Assembly: GCA_020630775.1 (NCBI GenBank)
Contig: JAHDIN010000023.1
Span: 1-55,258 of the forward strand
DNA from: Saprospiraceae bacterium
Lineage (GTDB): Bacteria > Bacteroidota > Bacteroidia > Chitinophagales > Saprospiraceae
Direction: 5' to 3'
Length of the DNA stretch: 55,258 nt
This document shows positions 32,145 through 43,300 of this stretch, one piece after another (within the stretch, counting starts at the first letter, position 1; the number at the start of each line of letters is the position of its first letter). The notes beneath the pieces are model-generated. The model made no database searches, had not been told where the DNA came from, and saw only the letters and a program-made list of their open reading frames with translations. The position numbers were made by a program, and so were the translations under genes.

Positions 32145-35093
32145 ATGAGAAACACCTTAACCTGCATTCTACTATTATGCCTATCTGTAGTATATTCCCA
32201 AGAACTCGTCACAGACTATTTTAATCCTTCAGTTAAGTGGACCACACCAATACAAGGTAAGGTTGGATTTGAAGTTATCAATGGTCAGCAATATATGATC
32301 CAGCTTCATGAAGACTGTAAGATATTCAAGTATCAGAATAATCAATTTGTCTTACATAAATCTTTAGATCATAATCCTTTTGATGGGGTAAATGTGCTAT
32401 TTAATGCTTTCCAACCTAACCGATCGGGTCTAGATATTATTAATGGTCGATTGGTTTTACAATATGATAATAGCATTATTGTTATTGATATAGAAGATGG
32501 AAGCTATCTAAAGCAAATAGATCTTGAAGCCAATGATTTAGTACTATCACGTACACATCACATGTCAAACAGGAGAATATATTTTGAAGCTTTTAATGCT
32601 CAAATTGGAAATAGAACTTACTACTATGACTTTCAGGATAATAGTCAAGACATGATTCCTGATAGGATCTCTAGTAGCTCACGATATTTTAATGGAGATA
32701 TTGTATACTACCAAAATACAGTAAACCCAGATGAGATTAAATTATATAATACAGTTTTTAATAATGATTATGTTTTGCACACATCTTCATCAGGTGTGTT
32801 CGATTTTCATTTAGCAATGGATCAAAAGACACTTTTCATTTTTGAAAATGATGGCCAAATTTATCAAGTTGTAGATAATAACAACATTCAAAAAGTATCG
32901 TGTGATTTCAATCCATTACTTTCATATAGGGACATGAAAGTGAATGGAGATAATTTAGTTTATATTTTTGAAGTTGGAAATGGCCAAGACCGAATTGAAG
33001 TTTTAAATTTTACTAGTTGTCAAATAGTTGACGCTTTTGATTCGGGAGCCTTTGAGTCACCATTTTTTGCTGCATCAGAAATTTTACAAAACGGGGACAA
33101 TAGTTATGAGTATAGCATAGTCAATATTGATGGAGGCCCCCTTGGTAATCAAAATGGATATAGATTTATTTTGGACCATAATGACAACGATCATATACAA
33201 TTCGGTCAAGATGGCATTCAAAATTTCACAAGTTTCAAGAAAGGTGATGATATTCATTTTGTTGGGTTTACCAATGCTGATGTAGAAGCAGATTTTTATG
33301 ATTTACATCGCTATAATGTCAGGGACAAGTCGATACATGAGTTGTGTGTTGATCCACCAAATAGCTGTTATTTATTCCAAGCTGTGCATGGCTTTTATGC
33401 GGATGATGAACTGATTGTTTCAACAAATGGATTGGTTGAAGATCCGAAGGTTTGGAGTATTGATGCTTCTGATAATTATAATCTCAAAATGCCATTAGAT
33501 TTTAGTGTCAATTTTGGTTTTGATGATATAACTGATATAGAAGTTATTGGAGACCAAATGTTTTTCAAGGCCCATGGAGGATTCTTCTGTTTAGGATTTA
33601 ATCATTTTAAGGATTTGATCGATATTAAGGAGCCAGCTTTTAATCATAGAATTTACACATTAGCTGCTTCATATGGTTTGGATAAAATGATCACTTCAGG
33701 TAATTATATGGCCTTGTCTTATGCTAATGCGTATAGGCTAATTATTGCAAGGGTCAATGTCACAACTTCTGAAGTTGAAACGCTTGAAATTCCAATGACA
33801 AGTCCTATTCCATTTGTCACTAAGGCTGACCCTTATTTTATTTTCAATTATGAAAATGAGATGGGTTATTATGATATCGAAAATCATAAGATAGAAAAGA
33901 TAGATATAGGGATTGAAAATGAGTTTAATGAACAATACCTTGTTGCGAAAGCTGGATACCACGGTTTTATAAAAGATAAATGGGGCGATTGGCAAATAGG
34001 GAAATTTGATTATTCTACAAAGACATCTTCATTTTCAAACTACAAGTTTGAGCAATCGCCGAATCTCATTCAGGGTCCAAAGAATACTTTTTATGCTTTT
34101 CAAAGCAATCAGGATTCTACAAAAATTGTCAGGTTTGATCAAGACCTTAATCATACGGTTGTTTTTGATGGAGAAGGGCGTCTTTCTACACAGACTCAAA
34201 GACCTTTATCTTTTGAAGCGTTCAATTTTACATCATTTGAAATCAGGAAGGACGATAAGATAAAACTTATTACTGATAATGGCATCAATACTAAAACGCT
34301 AGATCTGGTCGGGCTTACTGATAATTCTATTAGGATACACAACCATACGGGTAAACATATTTTGACTGTTAATCAAAATGGGTTTAATGATTATTGGTTT
34401 CATAATTTCTTCAGACCGGATAAGAAAATATTTAGTGCTGACGCTACAGAAGGATTGAATGCAAGTTATATAACAGATAGTTTGGCCATATTAGTTTTTA
34501 AACAAGGTGGTCTTATTAATCGAATTGTAAAGTATGACTATATCAATGATGAAACGCATTTCTTGACTGATATCAAAAATAATTTTGCAATAGATAATAT
34601 TAGATTTTTGCATCAATTAAATGAGACACAGTTTATCGTTTCGAAGCGGACACCTATAGGATTAGAGCCATGGATATTAGATGTAAATCAATCTAGTTTT
34701 GAATTGATTGGGGATATAATGGAAGGAGAAGAAGATAGTCGTCCACTTAATTTTGTAGAATTGGGTGACCATATTTATTTTACCGCCAATACTCAAGACT
34801 TTGGAAGGCAGTGGTTTAGGATTTTGAAAGATGGTGTTACCTCCACTTTAGAGGCCGTTGTGCTTAATAGACCTTTGAAAGTAATTCCTAATCCTTCCAC
34901 TGAAGCCATTGCTTTAGATAAAGATTTAAATAATGTACATATCGTGGATGCTTCTGGTCGTTCCATGCAATTTTTGAGAACTTATTCAAACGGAGAAAGA
35001 ATTAATGTTTCTGACATGGAAACAGGCAGCTATTTCATTATTGCTAAAGATGATAGCGGGTCTGTTTATGCTGAAAAATTTATGAAGATGTAA
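32145..35093 (+). CDS. Large exported protein with T9SS sorting domain
   Basis: A 982-residue protein with signal peptide 'MRNTLTCILLLCLSVVYSQ', a long beta-strand-rich body with irregular propeller-like repeats (many 'Y-x-D', 'F-x-N', 'G-D-x-I-Y-F' strands; near the C-terminus 'LGDHIYFTANTQDFGRQWF', as in ELWxxDG/BNR-type surface proteins) and a C-terminal T9SS type A domain ('KVIPNPSTEAIAL', 'IVDASGRSM', 'METGSYFIIAKD'). It is exported to the surface. No catalytic motif recognised. It ends 2 nt before the stop of the convergent metG gene. Confidence 0.85.
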   Translation: MRNTLTCILLLCLSVVYSQELVTDYFNPSVKWTTPIQGKVGFEVINGQQYMIQLHEDCKIFKYQNNQFVLHKSLDHNPFDGVNVLFNAFQPNRSGLDIINGRLVLQYDNSIIVIDIEDGSYLKQIDLEANDLVLSRTHHMSNRRIYFEAFNAQIGNRTYYYDFQDNSQDMIPDRISSSSRYFNGDIVYYQNTVNPDEIKLYNTVFNNDYVLHTSSSGVFDFHLAMDQKTLFIFENDGQIYQVVDNNNIQKVSCDFNPLLSYRDMKVNGDNLVYIFEVGNGQDRIEVLNFTSCQIVDAFDSGAFESPFFAASEILQNGDNSYEYSIVNIDGGPLGNQNGYRFILDHNDNDHIQFGQDGIQNFTSFKKGDDIHFVGFTNADVEADFYDLHRYNVRDKSIHELCVDPPNSCYLFQAVHGFYADDELIVSTNGLVEDPKVWSIDASDNYNLKMPLDFSVNFGFDDITDIEVIGDQMFFKAHGGFFCLGFNHFKDLIDIKEPAFNHRIYTLAASYGLDKMITSGNYMALSYANAYRLIIARVNVTTSEVETLEIPMTSPIPFVTKADPYFIFNYENEMGYYDIENHKIEKIDIGIENEFNEQYLVAKAGYHGFIKDKWGDWQIGKFDYSTKTSSFSNYKFEQSPNLIQGPKNTFYAFQSNQDSTKIVRFDQDLNHTVVFDGEGRLSTQTQRPLSFEAFNFTSFEIRKDDKIKLITDNGINTKTLDLVGLTDNSIRIHNHTGKHILTVNQNGFNDYWFHNFFRPDKKIFSADATEGLNASYITDSLAILVFKQGGLINRIVKYDYINDETHFLTDIKNNFAIDNIRFLHQLNETQFIVSKRTPIGLEPWILDVNQSSFELIGDIMEGEEDSRPLNFVELGDHIYFTANTQDFGRQWFRILKDGVTSTLEAVVLNRPLKVIPNPSTEAIALDKDLNNVHIVDASGRSMQFLRTYSNGERINVSDMETGSYFIIAKDDSGSVYAEKFMKM

Positions 35094-35095
35094 CT

Positions 35096-37246
35096 CTAAG
35101 AAATCTTAGAACCATTTTCTGCATGGTCATCGGGTTGTACAAATTTTAATGCGCCATCACTATTTTCGGCCATTAAAATCATTCCTTGAGATTGTACACC
35201 TCTGATTTTTCTTGGGGCTAGATTTGCTAATAGTGTAACCTTAGTACCAATAACATCTTGTGGTTTAAAATGCTGAGCTATGCCTGAAACAACAGTGCGC
35301 TGTTCAAAGCCTAAGTCTAATTTAAGTTTTAAAAGCTTGTCGGCCTTTTCTACTTTTTCGGCTTCAATGATAGTCGCTGATCTTAGGTCCATTTTTATGA
35401 AATCATCATAATTGATGGTTGTTTTAAGATCGCCATTTGTTGGTGTTGTTGCTGCGGCAGTTGCTGCCGCTGCTACTTTAGAAGCATTTAATTTTTCCAC
35501 TTGTTTATCTATGGTCGCGTCTTCAATTCGAGAGAATAAATGCTCAGGCTTCGAAACTTTGTGCCCAGCCGATACAGGTATTTCGCCTTCAGCTAATTGG
35601 TTGCACAGGTCTAATAATTCGCCATTTTCTTTGATCAAATCAAGATTAAGAAGCTTCCTCAATTTATCGGAAGTGAACGGCAAAAATGGCTTCATTAAAA
35701 TGCTTAAAGCATGGAGGTACTGAATCAAAAGATTCATAACTACTTTAACCTGCTCTGGATTCTCCTTAATGTTTGTCCATGGTGCATTGAATTGTAGCAA
35801 TTGATTTCCATTAGAAGAGATTTGCATGAGTTGTGATAATGCAGATCTAAAATCATATTTTCTCAAATGACTACAAGCTCTATCTATGTTGTCAAATAAA
35901 GCCAACATTTCAGAGTCATGATATCCTATATCGTCTTCGTTTTCAGATCCAATGATATCCAGATCTGGATCGAAATCTGGTACTACACCATCATAATACT
36001 TATTGGTGAGGACGATAACACGATTGACGAAGTTGGCTAAATTGTTAACCAACTCATTATTGTTATTTTCTTGAAAACCTTTCCAAGTAAATTCGCTGTC
36101 CTTTTGCTCAGGCATATTCTTAGTCAAAGAATACCTTAATGCATCTTCTTGACCAGAAAAGTCTGCTAAATATTCATGTACCCATACGGCCCAATTTCTT
36201 GAAGTGGAAATCTTATCGTTTTCAAGATTCATAAATTGATTGGCTGGTACATTTATTGGCAATACATAATCTCCATGCGCTTTTAGGATAGCAGGGAATA
36301 TGATGCAGTGAAAAACAATATTATCCTTTCCTATAAAGTGAATAAGAGCAGCATCTTCATCTTGCCAATAAGACTTCCAGTCTTTACCATTGTCTTTAGC
36401 CCATTGTTTAGTAGCTGAGATATAACCAATTGGTGCATCCAGCCAAACATATAGTTTTTTACCTTCAGAACCCTCTATTTCTTGAGGTACATCTACGCCC
36501 CAAGATAAATCACGGGTCATAGATCTTGGCTGAAGTCCACCTTCAAGCCAAGAGTTACATTGTCCAATAACATGGTTTTTCCAATCTTCAGGGTAATGCA
36601 GTTTTTTACCATCCTGTGTGCCTTCATTTATCCATTCCTTTAGCCAATCTTCAGCCTTATCCAAGGATAAATACCAATGAGAGGTTTTCTTAAGAATGGG
36701 TTGGGCACCACTTAATGTGCTTTTAGGATTAATAAGTTCCGTAGGGCTTAACGAAGAGCCACAGTTTTCGCATTGGTCGCCATAGGCGTTTTCGTATTGG
36801 CATTTAGGACATGTGCCCTTAATATATCTGTCGGCTAAGAATTGTTTGGCTTCGGGATCGAAATATTGTTCAGATTCTTTCTTAACAAATTCTCCTTTTT
36901 GGTGGAGTGTTCGGAAAAAGTCTTGAGAGGTTTCATGATGTAATGGATCCGAAGTTCTGTGATAGATGTCGAATGAAACACCAATTTTTTCAAATACTTC
37001 TTTGAACTGATTATGGTATTGATCGACAATCTCCTGAGGCGTACGTTTTTCCTTAATAGCTCTTGTGGTAATAGCTGCCCCATTTTCATCTGATCCACAG
37101 ATAAAAGCAACGTCTTTGCCATAAAGTCTTAAAAACCTGACATATATATCAGAAGATAGGTAGGCTCCAGCCAAGTGTCCGATGTGCAGCGGTCCATTTG
37201 CGTAAGGTAATGCTGCAGTTACCAAATACCTCTTAATTTCTCTCAT
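35096..37246 (-). CDS. metG: Methionyl-tRNA synthetase
   Basis: A 716-residue class I synthetase. The HIGH motif is in 'PYANGPLHIGHLAGAYLSSD'; the zinc knuckle is 'CPKCQYENAYGDQCENC'; the KMSKS equivalent reads 'DKISTSRNWAVW'; and the C-terminal 110 residues are a tRNA-binding (EMAP-like) domain ('DFIKMDLRSATIIEAEKVEK') joined by an Ala/Thr-rich linker. It charges tRNA-Met for translation. Single-copy housekeeping gene; start at 37246 gives the normal N-terminus 'MREIKRYLVTAALPYANGP'. Confidence 0.97.
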   Translation of the reverse strand: MREIKRYLVTAALPYANGPLHIGHLAGAYLSSDIYVRFLRLYGKDVAFICGSDENGAAITTRAIKEKRTPQEIVDQYHNQFKEVFEKIGVSFDIYHRTSDPLHHETSQDFFRTLHQKGEFVKKESEQYFDPEAKQFLADRYIKGTCPKCQYENAYGDQCENCGSSLSPTELINPKSTLSGAQPILKKTSHWYLSLDKAEDWLKEWINEGTQDGKKLHYPEDWKNHVIGQCNSWLEGGLQPRSMTRDLSWGVDVPQEIEGSEGKKLYVWLDAPIGYISATKQWAKDNGKDWKSYWQDEDAALIHFIGKDNIVFHCIIFPAILKAHGDYVLPINVPANQFMNLENDKISTSRNWAVWVHEYLADFSGQEDALRYSLTKNMPEQKDSEFTWKGFQENNNNELVNNLANFVNRVIVLTNKYYDGVVPDFDPDLDIIGSENEDDIGYHDSEMLALFDNIDRACSHLRKYDFRSALSQLMQISSNGNQLLQFNAPWTNIKENPEQVKVVMNLLIQYLHALSILMKPFLPFTSDKLRKLLNLDLIKENGELLDLCNQLAEGEIPVSAGHKVSKPEHLFSRIEDATIDKQVEKLNASKVAAAATAAATTPTNGDLKTTINYDDFIKMDLRSATIIEAEKVEKADKLLKLKLDLGFEQRTVVSGIAQHFKPQDVIGTKVTLLANLAPRKIRGVQSQGMILMAENSDGALKFVQPDDHAENGSKIS

Positions 37247-37376
37247 TGAATCAATCCAAAAAACTTCTCTCTGAAAAAACTATAATTAAGGTGGGATGTG
37301 TGGACGAAGATATTGTTATTATCGAATAAAATAAACTTTCAGTTCATTTATATTAAAGTTTTTTTAATTTGTCTTA

Positions 37377-37922
37377 ATGAGTGATAAAGCCACCATAAAA
37401 GCATGGCTAGAATCCAAGCATTCTAAGGAAACACGAGACGAAATTGTAGCCTTTGTTGGGACTGATTCTAAAAGAATGGAAGTGTTAATGTCCTTCTTTT
37501 TGGGTGATGAATGGGAATGGCGTTATAATCAAAGAGCTGCCTGGCCTATAGGTGTCTTGGGTATTAAGCATCCCCACTTACTTCAACCATATCATTCAGA
37601 AATGATAAAGGCTCTTGATAAGCATACGCATGATGCAGTTTTAAGAAATATAGTGCGTATCTACGAAGATGTTGATATTCCTGAATCTATAGAAGGGGAG
37701 TTATGCGACCGATGTTTTAAATATTTACAGAATCCTAAATATCCGATCGCTGTTAGATGTTTTTCAATTACCATATTGGGAAAGATTGCATTGAAGTATC
37801 CAGAAATTAAAGATGAATTGGTTGCGGAATTAAAAGAACATTTACCTCATGGATCGGCAGGCTTTAAGCATCGAGCTAAAAAGTGGATTTCTAAATTAGA
37901 TATACTATCAAATGGCGTTTAA
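37377..37922 (+). CDS. HEAT-like helical protein
   Basis: A 181-residue cytoplasmic protein made of short helix pairs; 'WEWRYNQRAAWPIGVLGIKHP' and 'YPIAVRCFSITILGKIALKYPEI' look like HEAT/armadillo repeats. Bacteroidota relatives are sometimes misnamed adenylosuccinate lyase; none of the catalytic motifs of that enzyme is present. Its last 11 nt overlap the MOSC gene, so the two are likely co-expressed. Confidence 0.75.
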   Translation: MSDKATIKAWLESKHSKETRDEIVAFVGTDSKRMEVLMSFFLGDEWEWRYNQRAAWPIGVLGIKHPHLLQPYHSEMIKALDKHTHDAVLRNIVRIYEDVDIPESIEGELCDRCFKYLQNPKYPIAVRCFSITILGKIALKYPEIKDELVAELKEHLPHGSAGFKHRAKKWISKLDILSNGV

Positions 37923-38712
37923 AGTATCCGATATAATTATTTACCCGATAAAGAGCTTATCTGGCATTTCCCTTCCTAAGGTAGAAGTCACTAGTATAGG
38001 ATTGGAAAACGATAGAAAATGGATGCTCATTGATGAGAATGGTCAATTTATGAGCCAAAGAGAGTATCCGCAATTAGCCACTTTTAAAACAACCTTGTCC
38101 GAGGGACATTTAATTGTATCTCACCAAAATGCGCAAATCCAATTTAAGTTGGATACGCATACCGAAGAAGTCAAAAAAGTTTCAGTTTGGAATAGTCAAC
38201 TGAAAACACATTTAGTAAGTAATGAGGTCAGTGAATGGTTTTCAAATCATCTTAACGCAAAAGTAGATTTAGTTTTAATGACTGAAATTTCGAAACGATA
38301 CAAGCGACTTTTTGTTCCACCATTTAAAACTTACGTCAGCCTAGCAGATGGTTATCCCATATTAATTTTGGGTACTGCATCAATGGATCATCTAAATGAA
38401 AAAATGGACGATCCTTTAAATATTGATCGCTTTAGGGCCAATATTATAGTTGAAACGGATACGCCTCACGAGGAAGATGATTGGTCCACTTTTTCAATAG
38501 GTAGTGCAGATCTTAAAGTTATAAAACCTTGTGCTAGGTGTATCGTCACTACTATTAATCAATCTACCGCAGCGCTTGGTAAAGAGCCACTAAAGACATT
38601 GTCAACTTATAGAAAAAAGAATAATAAAATCTTTTTTGGTGCAAATGTGGTGGTTTTGAATGAAGGCAGTTTTGGGGTAGGAGATCTGGTTAGCACCGGG
38701 AATAAGGATTAA
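37912..38712 (+). CDS. MOSC domain protein (YcbX-like)
   Basis: A 266-residue protein with the MOSC N-terminal beta-barrel ('IIYPIKSLSGISLPKVEV', 'NDRKWMLIDENGQFMSQREYPQLA') and a MOSC domain with 'DRFRANIIVE' and 'KPCARCIVTTI' containing the conserved Cys. MOSC proteins carry or transfer sulfur, or bind molybdenum cofactor to reduce N-hydroxylated compounds (YcbX/mARC). No electron-transfer partner domain is fused here. It is followed by a perfect 13-bp inverted repeat. Confidence 0.9.
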   Translation: MAFKVSDIIIYPIKSLSGISLPKVEVTSIGLENDRKWMLIDENGQFMSQREYPQLATFKTTLSEGHLIVSHQNAQIQFKLDTHTEEVKKVSVWNSQLKTHLVSNEVSEWFSNHLNAKVDLVLMTEISKRYKRLFVPPFKTYVSLADGYPILILGTASMDHLNEKMDDPLNIDRFRANIIVETDTPHEEDDWSTFSIGSADLKVIKPCARCIVTTINQSTAALGKEPLKTLSTYRKKNNKIFFGANVVVLNEGSFGVGDLVSTGNKD

Positions 38713-38764
38713 GGTATATGGTTTATGGTCGGTCTTTCAATCCATATTCCCTAAACCATATACC
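38713..38764. terminator. 13-bp perfect inverted repeat between convergent genes
   Basis: GGTATATGGTTTA (38713-38725) and TAAACCATATACC (38752-38764) are exact inverses with a 26-nt loop, starting right after the MOSC stop. A second perfect hairpin follows at 38775-38795 (AAAATATTG/CAATATTTT), overlapping the stop of the convergent gene. Together they probably terminate transcription from both sides. Confidence 0.5.
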
Positions 38765-38785
38765 ATAATCCTTCAAAATATTGCC

Positions 38786-40282
38786 TCAATATTTTGCCGC
38801 TTCCCCTTTCGGCTGCGTATTCAAAATAAATTCCCGCAGATCATCATTTGCTTTCTTCAAATCTTCTTTTCTGAGATACATCATATGGCCGCTTCTATAA
38901 CCTTTAAAAAATAAACGGTCTTTCATCCGTCCGCTTGGGTCAATTTGAGATAAAGTGTATTTGGCGTTGAAGTAAGTAGTAGCCCCATCATAATAACCTG
39001 ATTGTACCAATACATTCAAATATGGATTTTGTGCCATCGCCCTCCCTAAATTATTTCTGGTATTGTCATTCGTTCTATCCCATGGGTGTACAGGTCCGAA
39101 CATATTATACTTAATATCTGTCTTGAAATTTAACTTGGTTCGGATATAATGATTTATGGCTGGTGTAAAAGAATGCAACCATGATTTTAATTCAGCGTTA
39201 TACTCAGGCCGTTCTCCAGCTGTTTTTTTGTCAAGTCCTAAATATCTTGAATCTAATCTGCCAACAGTCAATCCCTTTTCGTCTCTTAGTAATTCTTTCC
39301 AAAAATAACTAGTAGGGATATCAAGATTATGGCGTAATAAGTTTTCCTTAGAAATGGTTGTGTACCTTTCCAATTTTTCTAAACAACTATTTCTTTCATT
39401 CTCTGTCACAAAACCTCCTTTAGCTAAGACAGGTAAAAGCTCGTCAATAGCAAATGCTTCTACCTCAGGCAAGACATCCAATAAGTCTTTTGATTGCAAA
39501 TCTTGATCTAGCAGACCATGATGCCAAGCCGTTGCAGCCATGTATGGTACATTTAAAGCGGATGATAAAGCATTGTCTGCATTATAGGATTTGTAGTCTG
39601 CAGGTGATACCATAATGACACCATTCAAATACATCCATTGGCGATCTTGTAACTCTAACGAAAGGCCCATAACTCTAGTGCCTCCATAACTTTCACCAAT
39701 GAGGTATTTAGGTGAAAGCCATCTGTCGTATCTGGTGACAAACGTATTAAGCCACTCTGCTAGGTATTTAATATCCGCATTTATACCGAAAAACTTTTTC
39801 TTATCAACCTCTTTTCCTGATTCTGGAATTGTTCTAGAATAAGCGGTATTAGCAGGATTCACAAATACAATGTCTGCTACATCCAAAACAGAATGAGGAT
39901 TGTCTTTAAAGCCATAAGGTTGGACAGGATATCCTTCGTCATCTATATTTAATACCATAGGTCCTGTATAAGCTATATGCATCCATACTGATGCTGATCC
40001 AGGTCCACCATTAAATGAGATCAGTAGTGGGCGATTAGATAAATCTCCTTTTGTATCCTTCTTATAATAGGTATAAAATAAGCTAGCTATGGGTGCACCA
40101 TTTTCATCCCAAACGGGCATCGTGCCTGTCGTGGCTGTATAACTTATAGATTGGCCGTTAATAAGTGCTTGGTGCTTAGTAATAACTGTCGTGTCAACAG
40201 GTAATTTTCGATGTTGAGCTGAGGATATTGATTGGATTGAAAGTAAAAATCCACATACAATAATGAAATTTATAATTCTCAT
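38786..40282 (-). CDS. Exported S10 serine carboxypeptidase
   Basis: A 498-residue secreted peptidase with signal peptide 'IVCGFLLSIQSISSAQ', oxyanion motif 'LISFNGGPGSASVWMH', nucleophile 'IGESYGGTRV', and late Asp ('LVQSGYYDGATTYF') and His ('YRSGHMMYL') completing a catalytic triad. It belongs to the alpha/beta-hydrolase carboxypeptidase family and should trim C-terminal residues in the periplasm or outside. It has no T9SS domain. Confidence 0.9.
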   Translation of the reverse strand: MRIINFIIVCGFLLSIQSISSAQHRKLPVDTTVITKHQALINGQSISYTATTGTMPVWDENGAPIASLFYTYYKKDTKGDLSNRPLLISFNGGPGSASVWMHIAYTGPMVLNIDDEGYPVQPYGFKDNPHSVLDVADIVFVNPANTAYSRTIPESGKEVDKKKFFGINADIKYLAEWLNTFVTRYDRWLSPKYLIGESYGGTRVMGLSLELQDRQWMYLNGVIMVSPADYKSYNADNALSSALNVPYMAATAWHHGLLDQDLQSKDLLDVLPEVEAFAIDELLPVLAKGGFVTENERNSCLEKLERYTTISKENLLRHNLDIPTSYFWKELLRDEKGLTVGRLDSRYLGLDKKTAGERPEYNAELKSWLHSFTPAINHYIRTKLNFKTDIKYNMFGPVHPWDRTNDNTRNNLGRAMAQNPYLNVLVQSGYYDGATTYFNAKYTLSQIDPSGRMKDRLFFKGYRSGHMMYLRKEDLKKANDDLREFILNTQPKGEAAKY

Positions 40283-40369
40283 AAGCTGATACCGTTTAAG
40301 TCCTTCTAAATTAAAGTAATTGCCTATCTTTCCAACGATTGAATAACTAATTAATCAAAGAAAAACCAT

Positions 40370-43300
40370 ATGAGAATTTTACTTCTTTTCCTAAGCTTCA
40401 TTTGGGCGATTCCAAACTTTGGACAAATTGATTCCACTTTTTTAAAATCTTCAACCTTTAATGGTTTGAAATTTAGATGTATTGGTCCTGCCTTAACTTC
40501 TGGCAGAATAGCAGATATCGCTATACATCCAGATAATCAAAATGTGATGTACGTCGCTGTTGGTTCAGGCAATGTTTGGAAAACTGAAAATGCAGGTACT
40601 ACTTGGAAACCGATTTTTGATAATCAATCGGTTTATTCCATTGGTTGTATCACCTTGGATCCAAATAATGCGCATACTGTATGGTTAGGGACTGGAGAAA
40701 ATGTTGGTGGGCGACATGTAGGTTTTGGAGATGGTATATATGTAAGCTATGATGGTGGAGGTACTTGGAAAAATATGGGTTTAAAGTCTTCTGAGCATAT
40801 TTCCAAAATTATTGTCCATCCAGAAAACTCAGATGTCATTTGGGTAGCATCCCAAGGACCCCTTTGGAGTAAAGGAGGTGAAAGAGGTTTGTATAAATCT
40901 ACCGATGGTGGTGAGACATGGAAGCGTACGTTAGGAAATAGTGAATGGACAGGTGTGACAGATGTTTTAATAGACCCTAGAAATCCAGATGTTCTATATG
41001 CAGCGACTTGGGATAGACATAGAACTGTTGCCGCTTACATGGGTGGCGGACCTGGTTCAGGTTTACACAGAAGTAATGATGGCGGAGAAACATGGGAGAA
41101 GTTATCCACTGGATTGCCCACCAGTAACTTAGGAAAAATAGGAATGGCATTAAACCCTTTTAATCCAGATCAGATTTATGCGGCTATCGAATTGGATAGG
41201 AAAAAAGGAGGATTATATATGTCTACTAATCGAGGAAGCTCTTGGACAAAGCAAAGTGATATGGTTTCTGGCGGAACAGGACCACACTATTACCAAGAAC
41301 TGTATGCTGATCCTCATCAAGAGGGAAGATTGTATCTCATGAATAATTATGTGTTGATATCTGATGATCATGGAAAAACATATTATCAGATGAATGAGAA
41401 GAATAAACACGTCGACTCTCATGCTATAGCATGGCGGAAGAATGATAAGAACTATGTCTTATTTGGTACAGATGGAGGATTGTATGAAACTTTTGATAGG
41501 ACGAAGACATGGCGTCATGTTAGAAACTTACCTCTAACTCAATACTATAAATTGGCCGTTGATGACGCTGAGCCATTTTACAATGTTTATGGCGGTACTC
41601 AAGATAATGGATCGCACAAAGGGCCTTCTAGGACCATAAGATCTTCAGGTATTATGAATCGAGATTGGACAATCGTCTTGGGAGCGGATGGGCATCAATC
41701 AGCTACAGAACCCGGAAACCCAAATATATCTTATGGCGAATTTCAAGAAGGTTTTTTATGGAGAATTGATCACAAAACTAGAGAAGCTGTTTATATAAGG
41801 CCAGAGTCTGGTGAGGGTGAGCCGTATGAACGATTTAATTGGGATGCGCCAATTTTGGTGAGTCAGCATGATCCTAAGCGATTATATTTTGCTTCTCAGC
41901 GCGTATGGCGATCTGATAATAGGGGAGATGATTGGGTAGCAATAAGTCAAGATTTATCGAAGAATCAAAATAGACTAGCACTTGCCATTATGGGCAAACA
42001 GCAAAGTTGGGATAACCCTTGGGATGTAGACGCTATGTCTAATTACAATACAATTACTTCTCTTGCAGAATCTATTGAAGATCCAAATTTATTATACGCA
42101 GGGACTGATGATGGCATTATTCAAGTGACGGAAGATGGAGGTGATAATTGGACAAAAATTGATTTTTCTCGAATATCTGGTTTACCTCAGACCGCTTTTG
42201 TCAATGACTTAAGAGGAGATGTACATGATGGAAATACAGCTTATGCTGTTTTAGATAATCATAAGTATGGTGATTATAGACCTTTTGTATATAAAAGTAA
42301 TGATCGAGGTAAAACATGGAGAAGTATCAAAGGTAATTTGCCAGAGACCTTATTGGTTTGGCGTATTGTCCAAGACCATGTCGATCCAAATCTTTTATTT
42401 ATTGCCACAGAGTTCGGTATTTATTTTACCAATAATGGCGGAAAGCATTGGACACAACTAAAAGGTGGATTGCCGACCATCTCTTTTAGAGATATCACTA
42501 TTCAGCGTAGAGAGAATGATCTTGTTGCAGCTTCTTTTGGAAGAGGGTTTTACATTTTAGACGATATTTCAGCGTTACGAAATGTCAATCAAGATGTAGC
42601 TAAATCTAAAGGCAAATTGTTTCCAACAAGGACAACGCATTTGTATAAAGAGGTGGAAGGTATATATGGACAGGGTGATGCAGAGTATTTGGCTGAGAAT
42701 CCACCACTGGGCGCTATGTTTACCTATTACTTAAAAGACGATTATAAAGGTATCAAGGAAGAAAGGATTAAAGCTGAGAAAGAAATGAAAAATAAGGATA
42801 TCGTCTTTCCTGGATGGGAAGCTTTAGATCAAGAGCGCAATGAGGATAAATCTCAGATTCAATTGGTTGTGAAAAACGATAAAGGTGAAGTAATAAAACG
42901 TATTAAAGCTAAAGCGAAAAAAGGCATTCATAGGGTCAACTGGAAGTTAGATATGGCCTCTAAGTCTGTAATTGATATTAATGCGTCAAGTCGACAAGCG
43001 AGTTGGTGGGATACTGGAAGAGGGTATTTAGCAACACCAGGAACATATTCTGTCTCTTTAGTTGAACTAAGTAATGGAGTAGAAACTGTTATTGATGGAC
43101 CTCAAGATTTTGATGTGGTTCCATTAAAAGAGCCAACATTAAAAGGTGCAAGTAGCAAGGATATCGTTGATTTCAGGAAAAAATTCGAAGACTTTCAAAC
43201 GGACCTATCCTTAACGAATAGTCAATTAAATGATGCAAATAAATTGGTTAAAGCAATGACGAAAGCTTATGGTTTAGCTAGTCAATCAGACGGAGCATTA

